A DNA stretch of 64,000 bases from Paenibacillus swuensis (GTDB lineage Bacteria; Bacillota; Bacilli; Paenibacillales; DY6). Made by a program: the position numbers and the translations under genes. Location of the stretch: assembly GCF_001644605.1 (NCBI RefSeq), contig NZ_CP011388.1, forward strand, positions 202,001 through 266,000. The letters are read 5' to 3'. Shown here one piece after another: positions 1 through 9,801 of the stretch (position 1 is the stretch's first letter; every line of letters begins with the position of its first letter). The notes under the pieces were generated by a model, which saw only the letters and a program-made list of their open reading frames with translations, searched no databases and was not told where the DNA came from.

Positions 1-2750
1 AGCTTGGTTTGATGCTTAGGCTCGGTTGTGACAGGTCCGGGATCCGGATTCGTAACAGGTGGAGATGTTGGGTTCGGGTTCGGATTCGGCTCTGGTTGTG
101 GTTCTGGTTGAGGTTCTGGCTGTGGTTCTGGATTCGTATCCGGTAAGGTGCCTTCGTTGATTGCTAAACCCATGCCTCTGATCGTATAACGTTGGTCTTT
201 AATGCTAAGTACCGTTTTGTCATTCTTGGTGAAGGTAACCAGATAACTTGGATCTGTTTCATCTGTAACTCCATACGCTGTCTGATGTCCGCTGTACGCG
301 AGCTTCTTCATTAACTCTGTCGTTTGATAACCGGCAAAAATATCTGTACTGATTGGTAAAGGAGTAGTCGTATCTGCGCCTGTGAAATTAAAATCCGAGT
401 GATTACTCTTTGCCGTATTTGTCGAGAAATCATACGTATCCCCTTCAGTCAGGTAGTGGACCGTTATTCCCTTGACACTGAATTTCTCTCCGGTCCCCGA
501 TGGGCCATACTCCGCATTCGCAGCATCCAGAACGAAGACTGCACCAGTCCCCGTTACGGTTCCAATGCTGCCTGAAATGCTGATTCCTGTATCCTCGTCG
601 ATGCCGAGGCCAATGGACTTGCCGGATTCGCGCATGGCGACAACCAATCGTCCTAGACGTCCCCGCGCATCAAAGTGCGAATCCGAAATGACATTCGCTG
701 GCAGGAAGCCAAAGCCTTTCATCAGACCGGATTCATCGGTAGTCGTACTCCCGATCCACTTGGACGCAATCGTGCTCTCGATGAAATCATTTCGCTTCAG
801 ATCCAGGTAGCTTACACCGCCGCCGAACATGATGTCGCTCAACACATGGTCGCCCGCGCTGGAACCCGCAATCACACCGCCGCTGAAGTATACGTTACGC
901 ATCGCTCTCAAAGCCGGCGTATCTCCACCGGCATCGGTGAGGAAACTGCGCGCATGCAAGGCTTGGTCTCCTCCGGCAAGGAATACGGATGTTGCTTCAG
1001 CAATGGTTTTCACAACATCCGGATTTACGGAATCCTCGTCGTAGTATTTGCTTTCAATTCGAACCAAGACAGGATCAAATCCCTGTAATATCCACTCTTT
1101 CTCAATGGACACCGTTGATCCGGCATCGTTATAGTATTCCGCCTTCGCGGCGCTCCAGCTGGATTTGGATGACATAATATGCGCAATCACCGGCAATCGT
1201 CCGCCTGCCGCTTTGCGAACCGCTTGGTGAAGCGGATCGTTCGTGATCTTAAATGCGCCGCCGATCGGCAACACATTTCCGTTCTGTGCCGCATTGCCGA
1301 ATGCATCCTTAACGGAAGGCTTCAACCGAAGCTTAAACAGTCCGTTTTCCGGAACTAGAATCGGGTCTATTTGGATTGCGGCCGCAGGGATATTGTCCTC
1401 GTACGTTGTCCAGGTTACGGACCCCGCATTGGCGGAAAGGCTTACCGGGAAGGATTCATTGTTATTCGTAACCAGCTCCGCTGAAGCCAATAAGTCTGAT
1501 GCCAAATCAATGTTTAGCGTGTCCGCGCTCAGCGGCTCATTAAAGTAAACATACACATTATCCGTCACACCCGGCTCCGGCATAACCACCCGTGCTACCG
1601 GTCCGTCCGTGTCCGCTTCCGCAGGCAGAGTTACCGTAGGCGTTGCGGCATTCATGGCCAAATCCCTAACGGAAGACGCATACGTAAGCTTCAATCTTTC
1701 ACCTTGTTGTAATACTAATCCGGGCAATGCCACTTTCAAAATATCAGGACGAATCGATTCGACAGTACCGAAGTCCTTCACCAGAGGGAATGGCACACCA
1801 GTTCCGTCTTCCTGTAGAATCTCTACGGAATCGAACAAGGCATCCGCCGTGTCCAGATTTTCCACTTGATCATGCAGATCTTCCGAGAACACAATGTAGA
1901 ACTTACCATTCGTTCCCTCGGTCGGTTGATAAACGGATCCAACAGGAGCCACGGCATCGGCAATGTCTACATTTTTGGAGCCGTAAGCTTGGATTGTGTA
2001 ATCCGCATGGTTGTAGATGACATAGCTGATCGTCGCGTTCCCGTAACGTAAAGGAGTTACCAAGCCTGTTTCCGAATCTACTTCGGCTTTCAGCGGAGCG
2101 GAAGAGTACCAGACTAAACTCTCATCGTCGCCCGGTACCGGTGTACCTGAAGCCTGGATCGGTTTGTTTACTTCCGCGGCCGGTACGACAGGAGCCTGCT
2201 CCGCTGCCGTGGGAGCGGACGTTAGCACGCCTTCCCATACCGGTTTAAAGTCGAAAATCGTAGAGTAAAGTTCATCATCTCCGCTGATCAACAGAACGTG
2301 GGCAGCAGCGTATTTCTCCGCTCCGGATAGTAGGTTCCAACCGGAAGCACCAACCTCGTTCAGGCTTTCCGCCAACTCCGATGCGGGGTATTCATCGTAA
2401 ATTTTATCGTTTGCGGTTCCTAAGGCAAGAGCCCGGTGCAATGCGCCTTCAAAATCATCAACCGTTGAAAAGCCGCTTCCCATTTCATCCTTCTCATCGA
2501 GCAGAGCGTAAGGAACGTCCGTGCCTTGCGATGTTCCTGACAGCGATGTCCAACCTCCCGGATTCAACTCCGCCAGAGCAGCTTTAACAGCAGTCTTATC
2601 CGATGCGGCATTGACTTTAACTCTTGTGCTATCCATTGTTGCGACGCCTCCTGATGCGTTGGACAACCCGGCGCTCCCGAACGTTAATGTTGCCGCCAGC
2701 AGCAAGGCCGTCCATGACTTGACTTTCCCCTTCATTACATGTTCACCCAA
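1..2750 (-). CDS. Secreted cyanophycinase-like S51 peptidase with Ig-like domains (C-terminus outside window)
   Basis: Open reading frame of at least 916 codons that leaves the window at its left edge. The start is taken as TTG at 2750 because an AGGAGG lies 8 nt upstream; ATG at 2735 is in the same frame but has a weaker site. A signal peptide (about 1-31) is followed by an N-terminal unknown part, a BIG2-like stretch (about 187-250), SbsA-like Ig repeats (FSEDL, FNEPL), then an S51 fold: AGGDQ near 588, the GxSxG nucleophile motif AGSSAGD near 628, DSHFDARGRLGRL and GIDEDTG. A PEPQPEP linker near 867-897 leads out, and I infer a surface anchor (perhaps SLH) beyond the edge. S51 enzymes cleave cyanophycin or aspartyl peptides; the exact substrate here is not shown. 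The gene is divergent from an M20 dipeptidase and has its own sigma-54 promoter. Confidence 0.85.
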   Translation of the reverse strand, partial: MGEHVMKGKVKSWTALLLAATLTFGSAGLSNASGGVATMDSTRVKVNAASDKTAVKAALAELNPGGWTSLSGTSQGTDVPYALLDEKDEMGSGFSTVDDFEGALHRALALGTANDKIYDEYPASELAESLNEVGASGWNLLSGAEKYAAAHVLLISGDDELYSTIFDFKPVWEGVLTSAPTAAEQAPVVPAAEVNKPIQASGTPVPGDDESLVWYSSAPLKAEVDSETGLVTPLRYGNATISYVIYNHADYTIQAYGSKNVDIADAVAPVGSVYQPTEGTNGKFYIVFSEDLHDQVENLDTADALFDSVEILQEDGTGVPFPLVKDFGTVESIRPDILKVALPGLVLQQGERLKLTYASSVRDLAMNAATPTVTLPAEADTDGPVARVVMPEPGVTDNVYVYFNEPLSADTLNIDLASDLLASAELVTNNNESFPVSLSANAGSVTWTTYEDNIPAAAIQIDPILVPENGLFKLRLKPSVKDAFGNAAQNGNVLPIGGAFKITNDPLHQAVRKAAGGRLPVIAHIMSSKSSWSAAKAEYYNDAGSTVSIEKEWILQGFDPVLVRIESKYYDEDSVNPDVVKTIAEATSVFLAGGDQALHARSFLTDAGGDTPALRAMRNVYFSGGVIAGSSAGDHVLSDIMFGGGVSYLDLKRNDFIESTIASKWIGSTTTDESGLMKGFGFLPANVISDSHFDARGRLGRLVVAMRESGKSIGLGIDEDTGISISGSIGTVTGTGAVFVLDAANAEYGPSGTGEKFSVKGITVHYLTEGDTYDFSTNTAKSNHSDFNFTGADTTTPLPISTDIFAGYQTTELMKKLAYSGHQTAYGVTDETDPSYLVTFTKNDKTVLSIKDQRYTIRGMGLAINEGTLPDTNPEPQPEPQPEPQPEPNPNPNPTSPPVTNPDPGPVTTEPKHQTK

Positions 2751-2798
2751 TCTTGTTTCCTCCTCTTTCTCCATTCCATAACGTACTAGTAAGGAAAC

Positions 2799-2818
2799 TA
2801 GCAAAATCCGAGCCAAGT
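2799..2818 (-). promoter_or_regulatory. Sigma-54 (-24/-12) promoter of the S51 gene
   Basis: Read on the minus strand, the sequence is TTGGCTCGGATTTTGCT. GG and GC are separated by exactly 10 nt, and there is one departure (A to T) from the TTGGCAC...TTGCT consensus. The expected transcript start near 2790 leaves a leader of about 40 nt before the TTG start at 2750. Confidence 0.75.
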
Positions 2819-3010
2819 ATGAAATGTAAGCAAAATTAACATGGGAAGAGTGTATGTGGCGCTATGGTCACGGAACTGCTCCGTTTTGTGCTTCCATGTG
2901 TCATCCTAGTTGGTATTCTTCGGCAATGGGATAGACCCATCTGGCAACCAGTTTTGAGCATTTAAGTACATTTGATGAGGATTTGATCATAATTTGAATG
3001 GGTACTTAAG
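2819..3010. other. Intergenic region between two divergent sigma-54 promoters
   Basis: Gene-free DNA of about 190 bp between the two -24/-12 elements. It is the natural place for an enhancer-binding-protein site. I see no perfect long dyad. A sequence CATTTAAGTACA at 2959-2970 resembles one near the opp promoter on the other strand, but this is a weak lead. Confidence 0.4.
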
Positions 3011-3026
3011 TGGCATTATTTTTGCT
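3011..3026 (+). promoter_or_regulatory. Sigma-54 (-24/-12) promoter of the M20 dipeptidase gene
   Basis: The sequence is TGGCATTATTTTTGCT, with GG (3012-3013) and GC (3024-3025) 10 nt apart and a perfect TTGCT. Transcription would start near 3037. That rules out the upstream ATG at 3032 and supports the ATG at 3077. Confidence 0.75.
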
Positions 3027-3076
3027 AGTAGATGATGAATAGATTTAAGCAACAGTTGAGCAGGGAGATGACAGCT

Positions 3077-4273
3077 ATGGATTTGGAGAAGCGCAAGGTG
3101 GCCCAGTGGATTGAAGGACAACATGCGGTATGGAATGCCGCCAGCAGAACCATCTGGGAAAACCCTGAACTCGGGCACCGTGAAGTGAAAGCTGCCCAGT
3201 TATTAAGCGGAATGTTAGAGGAATTCGATTTTCAGGTTACCAGGGGAACCGCGGGGTTGCCTACAGCCTTTCATGCATGCTATGACTCGGGCAAACCCGG
3301 TCCACATATTGCTTATTTGTCAGAATACGATGCGTTGCCCGGACTGGGTCATGCGTGCGCGCATAATATTATCGGCGTTATGAGCTTGGCTGCAGCCGTG
3401 TCTCTAAGAGCGGTTGTGGACTCCCATGGCGGAGCTGTTTCCGTCTTCGGAACACCGGCCGAGGAAACGAGCGGAGCGAAAGTAACGCTCGCTGAGCAAG
3501 GTTACTTTAAAGGCATTGACGCCGCCATGATGGCACATCCGGCTTCCGTTTATGAACGGAGCGGGAAATCTTTGGCATTGGAAGCTCTGCAGTTTGAATT
3601 CCACGGACGCTCCGCCCATGCGGCTTCCGGGCCGCACAAGGGAATTAACGCATTGGACGCGACCCTGCTGACATTCACGGCCATTAATGCTTTGCGGCAA
3701 CACCTGACGCCGGAGGTCAGAATACACGGTGTTATTACGAAAGGCGGCGAAGCGGCCAATATCGTCCCGGACTACGCCTGTGCGCAGTTCTACGTTCGCA
3801 CCGCTTCCAAGAACACATTGCCTGGCATTGTGGACAAAGTGAAGAACTGCGCCGAAGCCGCCGCGTTAGCTACAGGCTGCCGTTTGGAGATTTCAAATTA
3901 CGAGCTCGGATATGATGACTTAATGACGAATGAAGCGTTGTCGGACCTGTTCACAGGTAACTTGGTAGCGTTAGGTGTTCCGCCTGAGAAGATCAAGCAA
4001 GGCTTGGATCACGGATCGATCGATATGGGAAATGTGAGTCATGTGGTGCCGGCCATTCATCCCTATGTGCAAATGCCGGATTGTCCCTACGGAGGGCACA
4101 CCGTCGAATTTCGCGATGCCGCAGGGGATGAGCGCGGGCAGCATGCCTTGTTAATGGGCGCCAAGGCGCTGGCTTGGACCGGGTTGGATTTGCTGACACA
4201 GCCGCTTTGTCTGCAAGACGTCAAGGATGAGTTTGCCGCGAGAAAAGGATTGGAGTCCAGTTTGGTAGTCTAG
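3077..4273 (+). CDS. M20 family metallopeptidase, PM20D2/AbgB-like dipeptidase
   Basis: A 398-residue cytoplasmic amidohydrolase. Start chosen at ATG 3077: AGGGAG lies 9 nt upstream, and the sigma-54 promoter places the transcript start after the longer in-frame ATG at 3032. Family signatures seen: EYDALPG, GHACAHN (usually GHACGHN), the catalytic glutamate in GTPAEET, MAHP, GRSAHAASGPHKG, NALDA, and a C-terminal GGHTVEF histidine. This pattern matches the PM20D2/ACY1L2 and AbgB branch. Known members split dipeptides with unusual bonds, such as beta-alanyl-lysine or p-aminobenzoyl-glutamate. The cleaved peptide here is unknown. Its neighbours are a secreted S51 peptidase and a peptide importer, which suggests it finishes the breakdown of imported isopeptides. 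It is a single-gene unit followed by a strong terminator. Confidence 0.85.
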   Translation: MDLEKRKVAQWIEGQHAVWNAASRTIWENPELGHREVKAAQLLSGMLEEFDFQVTRGTAGLPTAFHACYDSGKPGPHIAYLSEYDALPGLGHACAHNIIGVMSLAAAVSLRAVVDSHGGAVSVFGTPAEETSGAKVTLAEQGYFKGIDAAMMAHPASVYERSGKSLALEALQFEFHGRSAHAASGPHKGINALDATLLTFTAINALRQHLTPEVRIHGVITKGGEAANIVPDYACAQFYVRTASKNTLPGIVDKVKNCAEAAALATGCRLEISNYELGYDDLMTNEALSDLFTGNLVALGVPPEKIKQGLDHGSIDMGNVSHVVPAIHPYVQMPDCPYGGHTVEFRDAAGDERGQHALLMGAKALAWTGLDLLTQPLCLQDVKDEFAARKGLESSLVV

Positions 4274-4290
4274 TTTGCAGTGGAACGCCA

Positions 4291-4327
4291 AAAAGAGGTT
4301 AAACCGTATTAGGGTTTAACCTCTTTT
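4291..4327 (+). terminator. Rho-independent terminator after the M20 gene
   Basis: A perfect 15-bp stem (4291-4305 with 4313-4327) has a 7-nt loop and is symmetric, ending in AAAA/TTTT. It sits 18 nt after the M20 stop codon and could act in both directions. Confidence 0.8.
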
Positions 4328-4357
4328 AATTTAGGCTGTTGTTTGTTGTCACCTGGA

Positions 4358-4666
4358 GTCACCTCAGCGTAAACAGTTACCGTCTTATGTTGCAGTTTTC
4401 CATTAATGTACCTTTAAGTAACTATTTACTCTCGAGTGTTGTGAACTTTCTTTATTTCTCAGCACTCGAGATTGTCGGCGGCGTATTAAGTAACGAATTC
4501 TCTCGTGTGCAGTCACCGCAGCACACTAGAGAATTCGGTTACCTTTTTTATGAAATACTCTTAGGACAGCCGAATATAGCGTATTTGGCTAGCACATGAG
4601 AGTAAACAGTTACCGTCGCCGGATTTAGCGAAATTGAGTGTCACCTCAACGTAGACATTTACCGTC
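4358..4666. repeat. Three dispersed copies of a GTAAACAGTTACCGTC-type repeat
   Basis: Copies lie at about 4358-4384, 4598-4616 and 4639-4666. The first and last share GTCACCTCARCGTARACA followed by TTACCGTC. They frame the two hairpins at 4431-4542. The 417-bp gap between the M20 gene and the chemoreceptor holds these repeats, the terminator and no visible gene. Confidence 0.6.
4431..4542. repeat. Two adjacent intergenic hairpins
   Basis: Hairpin 1 pairs CTCGAGTGTTG (4431-4441) with CAGCACTCGAG (4460-4470). Hairpin 2 (4490-4542) has a stem of about 21 bp with one bulge and one mismatch, GTAAC plus GAATTCTC on one arm, and the loop side TGTGCAGTC. The loop-proximal sequence recurs in the hairpin at 53141-53201, whose outer stem is different but also paired. 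Confidence 0.6.
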
Positions 4667-4690
4667 ATGCCATGCACCAACTCCACTTTC

Positions 4691-6655
4691 CTATAACCGA
4701 AACTTCCCCGCCTCCGCCACTAGCCGATCCGCTAACATCTGCACCTGCTCCGCTTCCTGCCGGATGGCGCGCACCGCCTGAAGCTGTTCGTCGCTGACCG
4801 AGACAATCCCGTCCGAAGCGGCGGCGGACTCTCTGGAAATCAGCTCAATCTCATGCATCCCCCCGACGAGTTGCCCCGAGGATGCCTTCACTTCGCCGAA
4901 GGATAAGCGGATCGCCTCGATATCACCGGCCATACGCTGCATCTGGGTCGCTATCGAACCAAAGGCTTCCTCCGTCTTCTGGACCGCCGCATCCTGCTCC
5001 GTGGCTCCAAGCTCCAGCAGCCGCACGCCCTCTCGCAGATGAGACATTCCGCCCTCCATTCGGCCGATGGTCTCATCGATTCTGCGCACTTCGCTCTTCG
5101 TCTTGTCGGCCAACTTCTTAATTTCCTTCGCCACATAGGCGAAGCCGCGCCCATGAGCGCCGGCATGAGCCGCCTCGATGGATGCATTGATTGCAATCAA
5201 GTTAATCATTTCCGACATCTGCCGAACCGTATCCACCATGCGCACAATCGCTTTCCCGTTGTCGGAAGTTTCCCGGACGTCTTCGATCAGCTTGGCCGAG
5301 ACCTCGCTATACTTGGCATGCGCGAGGGATAAACGTTCCATCTCGGCAAGCCCCCGCTCGCCTAATTGTTGCGAGCCCGACGTTAGCAGGGCAATACGCT
5401 CCGCGGAATCGTTAACCTGACGAATCTGCACATCAATGTCGGCCAGCTGCCCCAGCCCTTCGCTCATACGCCGCTCCTGTTCACCGGCCCCCGCCGCAAT
5501 CTGCCGAACCGCGGCGCCTGCTTCCTCCGTGTGCGCCTCCGTCTGTTGCGACGCGGCGGCCAAAGCGGAAGCCGAATCTGAAAGTTGATTCGAAGCGTCC
5601 AGCACACCGCGGAACGCTGCTCCCACATGCGCGGCCATATCGTTGAAACCGTCGGCCAGCTCAGACAACTCTTTGCCTTTCACACCGCTGACCCGGTACA
5701 GCAGGTTCCCTTGACCTATAATCCGGGCCCCTTTCAGCAACTCCTCTATAGATGTGAAGAGTGCGCGGGTTATAGCCAATCCAATCCATATCATGAGCAA
5801 CACAGCAACAGCCGCAGACAGTCCCAGCAGCACCGTCATGCCGGAACGCGTCCGATCCCGATCCTGTTCCATCTCGATCAGATTCTGCGCCAGACGGTTG
5901 TTAACCGAAGAAATTTGCTTCTGCAACCGCTGTTGATTATTTTGTAAATCACTTGTTAATTGAGTTTGGGATTGTGCCAAAGCGACCAACCGCTCAAACA
6001 ACTCACCATACTTGTTTAAATTACGCATAAGTATGGCCCGCTCCGCCTCCAGCATTACCGTAGAGCCCTGCAGAGAGGCACGCATCTCCCGGAAACGATT
6101 GAGGAACGTTTCGGCCACAGCCGCATCCCGTCTCCACAGGAAATCCTTCTCCGTCTGCCTGAGGTACAACATGCCGGACAACAGTTCTAATTGATTGTTG
6201 GCTCTAACTGTATTTTCAAAAGAAGTGGCGGAATAAACCATATCGGTAGTCAAAGCGTTCATATCTCCGACGTTGCCGATTAACCCCTCAAACCCCTTGC
6301 CATAGGACGCAGCGTCTTTACCCATTTGCGAAACAGCAGATGCCTCCTCTGCATTTCCGGAAATCACTTGGTACTCCCTAATGGATGTATCCAGACGGGT
6401 CAGAGACTGCTTGACGTCATCGCCAAGCTTTGGATCCAATGCAGCCAGCAATTGGCTTTCGCCCAATTCGATTTCACTTAACGTCTCACGGATTCTTGCT
6501 CCCGCGTCCTTGGCCTCGAGCACGTTCTTTACCCGCTCATCCGACCTGCGCGATTCCCATTGGGTATAGAACACAGCCAAACTTAACAGCACCAGACTTA
6601 ATACAGCAATACCTGTCAACAATATCAGGTTGTACCGAATCCCTCTGTGCAACAT
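4691..6655 (-). CDS. Methyl-accepting chemotaxis protein
   Basis: A 654-residue membrane chemoreceptor and last gene of the peptide-uptake operon. ATG 6655 is preferred; a TTG at 6679 would add eight residues but has no ribosome site. The order is TM1 near residues 6-30, a long all-helical periplasmic-type sensor, TM2 near 278-298, a HAMP linker, then a signalling domain. The hairpin tip is recognisable from [16 protein letters not shown] and [15 protein letters not shown]. It relays ligand binding to CheA. Being co-transcribed with a peptide importer and an asparaginase, it probably senses the transported peptide or its aspartate/asparagine product, either directly or through the binding protein. 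That ligand is inference. The gene starts within 30 nt of the asparaginase stop. Confidence 0.9.
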   Translation of the reverse strand: MLHRGIRYNLILLTGIAVLSLVLLSLAVFYTQWESRRSDERVKNVLEAKDAGARIRETLSEIELGESQLLAALDPKLGDDVKQSLTRLDTSIREYQVISGNAEEASAVSQMGKDAASYGKGFEGLIGNVGDMNALTTDMVYSATSFENTVRANNQLELLSGMLYLRQTEKDFLWRRDAAVAETFLNRFREMRASLQGSTVMLEAERAILMRNLNKYGELFERLVALAQSQTQLTSDLQNNQQRLQKQISSVNNRLAQNLIEMEQDRDRTRSGMTVLLGLSAAVAVLLMIWIGLAITRALFTSIEELLKGARIIGQGNLLYRVSGVKGKELSELADGFNDMAAHVGAAFRGVLDASNQLSDSASALAAASQQTEAHTEEAGAAVRQIAAGAGEQERRMSEGLGQLADIDVQIRQVNDSAERIALLTSGSQQLGERGLAEMERLSLAHAKYSEVSAKLIEDVRETSDNGKAIVRMVDTVRQMSEMINLIAINASIEAAHAGAHGRGFAYVAKEIKKLADKTKSEVRRIDETIGRMEGGMSHLREGVRLLELGATEQDAAVQKTEEAFGSIATQMQRMAGDIEAIRLSFGEVKASSGQLVGGMHEIELISRESAAASDGIVSVSDEQLQAVRAIRQEAEQVQMLADRLVAEAGKFRL

Positions 6656-6681
6656 CCCACCACTTCCGCTTCTTTGCAAAA

Positions 6682-7698
6682 TTAAACCACTGCCGCGCGC
6701 AATGTAAATACCGGTTCAATCGTTCCAACCGGAGTATGTGCGCGATTCCTTAGCGTCGGTGTATGATACGATGCCAAAGCAGCTTGACGCTCGTCGCTAA
6801 GCGCGCCCAATTGGCGTAACGTCTCCATGACCGCGGGAAAAGCGGCGCGAATATTACCGTCCTCCACTTTCACCGCGATACCGAGCCCTTCCCGCGGCAA
6901 CCCGACGCCATAGACGCCTTCCGCCCCCGCCTTAGCCACCAGATCGCCGCTGGCAACCCGCATTAAATCAGTGCATAACACTTCACGGCCTGCCACCATC
7001 TCCGGATGGGCGGTCATCGCTTTCACTATGCGGGACACCGCAAGGCGCAACTGATTCGACTCCAGACCTTCCGGCCGGGCAAACCGAGCATAAATCAAAG
7101 CCATTCGGTCGAGCCCCATCCCGTACGTCGGCACGCCGCAGCCGTCGATAGCCACGGCTAATGAATCCGCGGACAAGCCGGTAACCTCGCACAGGGTTCC
7201 CGCAATCATACGCTGCACAGGATGTTCAGGCAGATGATAAGCTTCGATGTCGCTCTGCAGAAATTTCGCCAGGGCCAACATGCCCGCATGCTTGCCAGAG
7301 CAGTTATTATGCACCGTGCAAGCCTGTCCTCCGCCCCGGAGCAGATTCTCGGCGCTTTGCGGATCATAGGGAAGATGCGATCCGCATTGCAATGCCGACT
7401 CATCCAGCCCCAGGCGGTGCAGCATACCGCGCACCGTGTCCACATGCATCTCTTCCCCATTATGGGAGCCGCAGCAGATGGCAATCTCCCGGTCGGACAT
7501 CAGAAACCGTTCCGCGGCGCCGGATTGCACTAAAGGGATCGCCTGCACCGGTTTAAGCGCGGAACGGGTAAAGGTCAATCGTTTGGGGTCCCCGACCGAA
7601 TATAATAATTTACCTGTCGCATCCATGACGGCGATATGCCCGCGGTGCTTGCTTTCCGTGTAGGGCCCCCTCTTAACCACAACTAAATCTTCTTCCAT
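6682..7698 (-). CDS. L-asparaginase, SxxK (Rhizobium etli AnsA-like) class
   Basis: 338 residues, with GGGAGG 6 nt before the ATG at 7698. It belongs to the asparaginase family (PF06089) typified by the inducible R. etli enzyme, which is unrelated to E. coli AnsB. Seen in the sequence: TRSALK with Ser46 and Lys49 (SxxK), a second serine in CCGSHNGE (Ser78), and Cys133, Lys136 and Cys187 in [10 protein letters not shown] and DGCGVP, which match the metal ligands of that family. The reaction is hydrolysis of asparagine to aspartate and ammonia in the cytoplasm. It lies 37 nt after the last ATPase gene of a peptide importer. Within the sigma-54 operon it would release ammonia from imported material, and activity on other beta-amides or isopeptides cannot be excluded. 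Confidence 0.88.
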   Translation of the reverse strand: MEEDLVVVKRGPYTESKHRGHIAVMDATGKLLYSVGDPKRLTFTRSALKPVQAIPLVQSGAAERFLMSDREIAICCGSHNGEEMHVDTVRGMLHRLGLDESALQCGSHLPYDPQSAENLLRGGGQACTVHNNCSGKHAGMLALAKFLQSDIEAYHLPEHPVQRMIAGTLCEVTGLSADSLAVAIDGCGVPTYGMGLDRMALIYARFARPEGLESNQLRLAVSRIVKAMTAHPEMVAGREVLCTDLMRVASGDLVAKAGAEGVYGVGLPREGLGIAVKVEDGNIRAAFPAVMETLRQLGALSDERQAALASYHTPTLRNRAHTPVGTIEPVFTLRAAVV

Positions 7699-7735
7699 GC
7701 GGGACCTCCCTTTCTGTAGCGCCACTAAGTAAAGC

Positions 7736-8704
7736 TTAAGTATATAAATGGCAAGCGACCGAGCGGCCGCCGCCCATATCTGTCATCTCTGGTCGAACGG
7801 ACTTGCAGTGCTCCATCACCTGGGGACAACGTGTCCAAAAAGCGCAGCCCTTCGGCGGATCGGCAGGCGAAGGCACATCGCCTTTCAGCACAATCCGTTC
7901 TTTGACCGCCTTCGGGTGGGAACGGGGAATGGCGGACAGCAATGATTGCGTGTAAGGATGCAGCGGTCGCTCATACAGCGCTTTGGCCGGAGCAAGCTCC
8001 GCCATCCTTCCGAGATACATGACCCCGATGCGGTGTGAAATGTGCTTCACAACAGCAAGATCATGAGAGATGAACAAGAAGCCGACCTGCAGCTCCTTCT
8101 GCAAATCCGTCATCAAGTTGATAATCTGGGATTGAATGGAGACATCCAGAGCCGATACCGGTTCGTCGGCCACGACGACCTGCGGGCGTAACACCAGTGC
8201 GCGGGCGATACATATACGCTGACGCTGTCCGCCGGAAAATTCATGCGCATAACGGTGCAACTGTCCGCTGTTGAGTCCGCACAGCTCCATCACTTCCCGG
8301 ATGCGCGTTAATTGCTCCGCCCGGCTGCCGATGCCGTGCGCTTCAAGCGGTTCCCGCAGAATACGTTCGACGGTCATACGCGGATTCAGAGACGAGTACG
8401 GATCCTGGAACACCATTTGCATATTCCGGCGTCTCGACCTTAACGCGTCCGCGTCCAATCCGGACAGGTCTTCTCCCTGGAACCGAACAATGCCGTCCGT
8501 AGGTCGAATCAGTTGCATGACCGCGCGTCCGGTTGTGGACTTTCCGCAACCCGACTCCCCGACGATGCCCAGCGTCTCGCCGCGCCCCAGCTGAAAGGAC
8601 ACGTCATCTACCGCTTTGACGTAGCCTGTTGTTTTGCGGAGAAGTCCGCTTTTGATTGGAAAATAGACTTTCAGATTCTGTACATCCAGCAATGATTCAT
8701 TCAT
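7736..8704 (-). CDS. Oligopeptide/dipeptide ABC transporter ATPase (OppF type)
   Basis: 322 residues. Start at ATG 8704 behind GGGAGGT; longer in-frame upstream sequence lies inside the preceding gene. Walker A GESGCGKS, signature FSGGQRQR, Walker B VVVADEPVSALD and switch ISHDL are all intact. The C-terminal tail has LHPYTQSLLSAIP and the cysteine cluster CAFWTRCPQVMEHC typical of Opp/Dpp ATPases. It overlaps the OppD-type gene by 8 nt, so the two are translationally coupled and would form the ATPase heterodimer that powers import. Substrate class (peptides) is inferred from family and neighbours. Confidence 0.92.
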   Translation of the reverse strand: MNESLLDVQNLKVYFPIKSGLLRKTTGYVKAVDDVSFQLGRGETLGIVGESGCGKSTTGRAVMQLIRPTDGIVRFQGEDLSGLDADALRSRRRNMQMVFQDPYSSLNPRMTVERILREPLEAHGIGSRAEQLTRIREVMELCGLNSGQLHRYAHEFSGGQRQRICIARALVLRPQVVVADEPVSALDVSIQSQIINLMTDLQKELQVGFLFISHDLAVVKHISHRIGVMYLGRMAELAPAKALYERPLHPYTQSLLSAIPRSHPKAVKERIVLKGDVPSPADPPKGCAFWTRCPQVMEHCKSVRPEMTDMGGGRSVACHLYT

Positions 8705-9791
8705 GGAAACCGGCACCTCCCTGCGATTGCGACCTGTTGCCGCTTCCGCTTCCTGCTGTAACCCCAGACACAACGTTGCTTTCCAAGCCATGGCCGATTG
8801 CGGCACCGCCCGCATACGCCGTTTCAGACGCCATCCAGCAACGTACCCGATGCCCGCCTCCCAGATCACTCAGCTCCTGTTCCTGCTCTCTGCACACATC
8901 TACCGCATAGTTACAACGCGCGGCAAAGCGGCAGCCCTGCACGACAGTCCCTGCCTGAGGGACCTGGCCCGGAATCGAAAACAAACGGTCGCGCTCTTCC
9001 TCCAGATTCGGAATCGATTGCATTAAGCCGCGGGTGTAGGGATGCATCGGCCGCTCGAATAACGTATCCGCATCGGCTTCTTCAACGATTTCCCCCGCAT
9101 ACATCACCATCACGCGGTCGCACATCTCCGCGATGACGCCCAGATCATGCGTAATCAGCATAATTGAAGTGCCCGTTTGCTCCTTTAAACCTTTCATCAA
9201 ATCAAGAATTTGCGCTTGAATCGTTACGTCCAAAGCCGTAGTCGGTTCGTCGGCGATCAGCAGCTGCGGCCGGCAAGCCAGCCCCATCGCGATCATGACG
9301 CGCTGCCGCATCCCGCCGGACAACTGAAACGGAAAGGATTTATAGATCTGCTCCGCACGGGCAATTCCTACCGTTTTTAACATCTCTATGGAAATCTCAC
9401 GGGCTTCGCTATTCGATACATTCCGATGCAGCAGCAGCACTTCATCCATCTGCTTGCCGATCCGAAACACCGGATTCAGCGATGTCATCGGCTCCTGGAA
9501 AATCATCGAGATATCATTGCCCCGCACTTTGCGCATCTCCTGGTCGCTGAGCTTGAGCAAATCCTTGCCGTTCAACCGCACGGTACCGGCGCTGATCCGA
9601 CCCGGAGGAGAAGGAATTAACCGCATAATCGACAAGGAGGTCATGCTCTTCCCGCAACCGGATTCCCCTACAACGCCGAGCGTCTCTCCTTTGCGGATAT
9701 TGAACGTGATGCCTTTAACGACCTTGAATTCTTTGCCTTCATTCTTCAGTGTAACTTCCAGATTTTCCACTTCCAGCACATGATCCGTCAT
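8697..9791 (-). CDS. Oligopeptide/dipeptide ABC transporter ATPase (OppD type)
   Basis: 364 residues with an AGGAGG 6 nt before the ATG. Walker A GESGCGKS, signature LSGGMRQR, Walker [13 protein letters not shown] and the switch ITHDLGV are present, and the Opp/Dpp C-terminal segment [12 protein letters not shown] is followed by the [15 protein letters not shown] cysteine cluster. The last 35 or so residues are Gly/Ser-rich and unlike the family; they overlap the start of the next gene. It pairs with the OppF-type ATPase downstream and the permeases upstream. Confidence 0.92.
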   Translation of the reverse strand: MTDHVLEVENLEVTLKNEGKEFKVVKGITFNIRKGETLGVVGESGCGKSMTSLSIMRLIPSPPGRISAGTVRLNGKDLLKLSDQEMRKVRGNDISMIFQEPMTSLNPVFRIGKQMDEVLLLHRNVSNSEAREISIEMLKTVGIARAEQIYKSFPFQLSGGMRQRVMIAMGLACRPQLLIADEPTTALDVTIQAQILDLMKGLKEQTGTSIMLITHDLGVIAEMCDRVMVMYAGEIVEEADADTLFERPMHPYTRGLMQSIPNLEEERDRLFSIPGQVPQAGTVVQGCRFAARCNYAVDVCREQEQELSDLGGGHRVRCWMASETAYAGGAAIGHGLESNVVSGVTAGSGSGNRSQSQGGAGFHE

Positions 9792-9801
9792 GTTCGACCT
9801 C

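Noticed and set aside
3032-3076. Longer start for the M20 gene at ATG 3032
   Set aside because: It has no ribosome site and would lie upstream of the transcript start set by the sigma-54 promoter.
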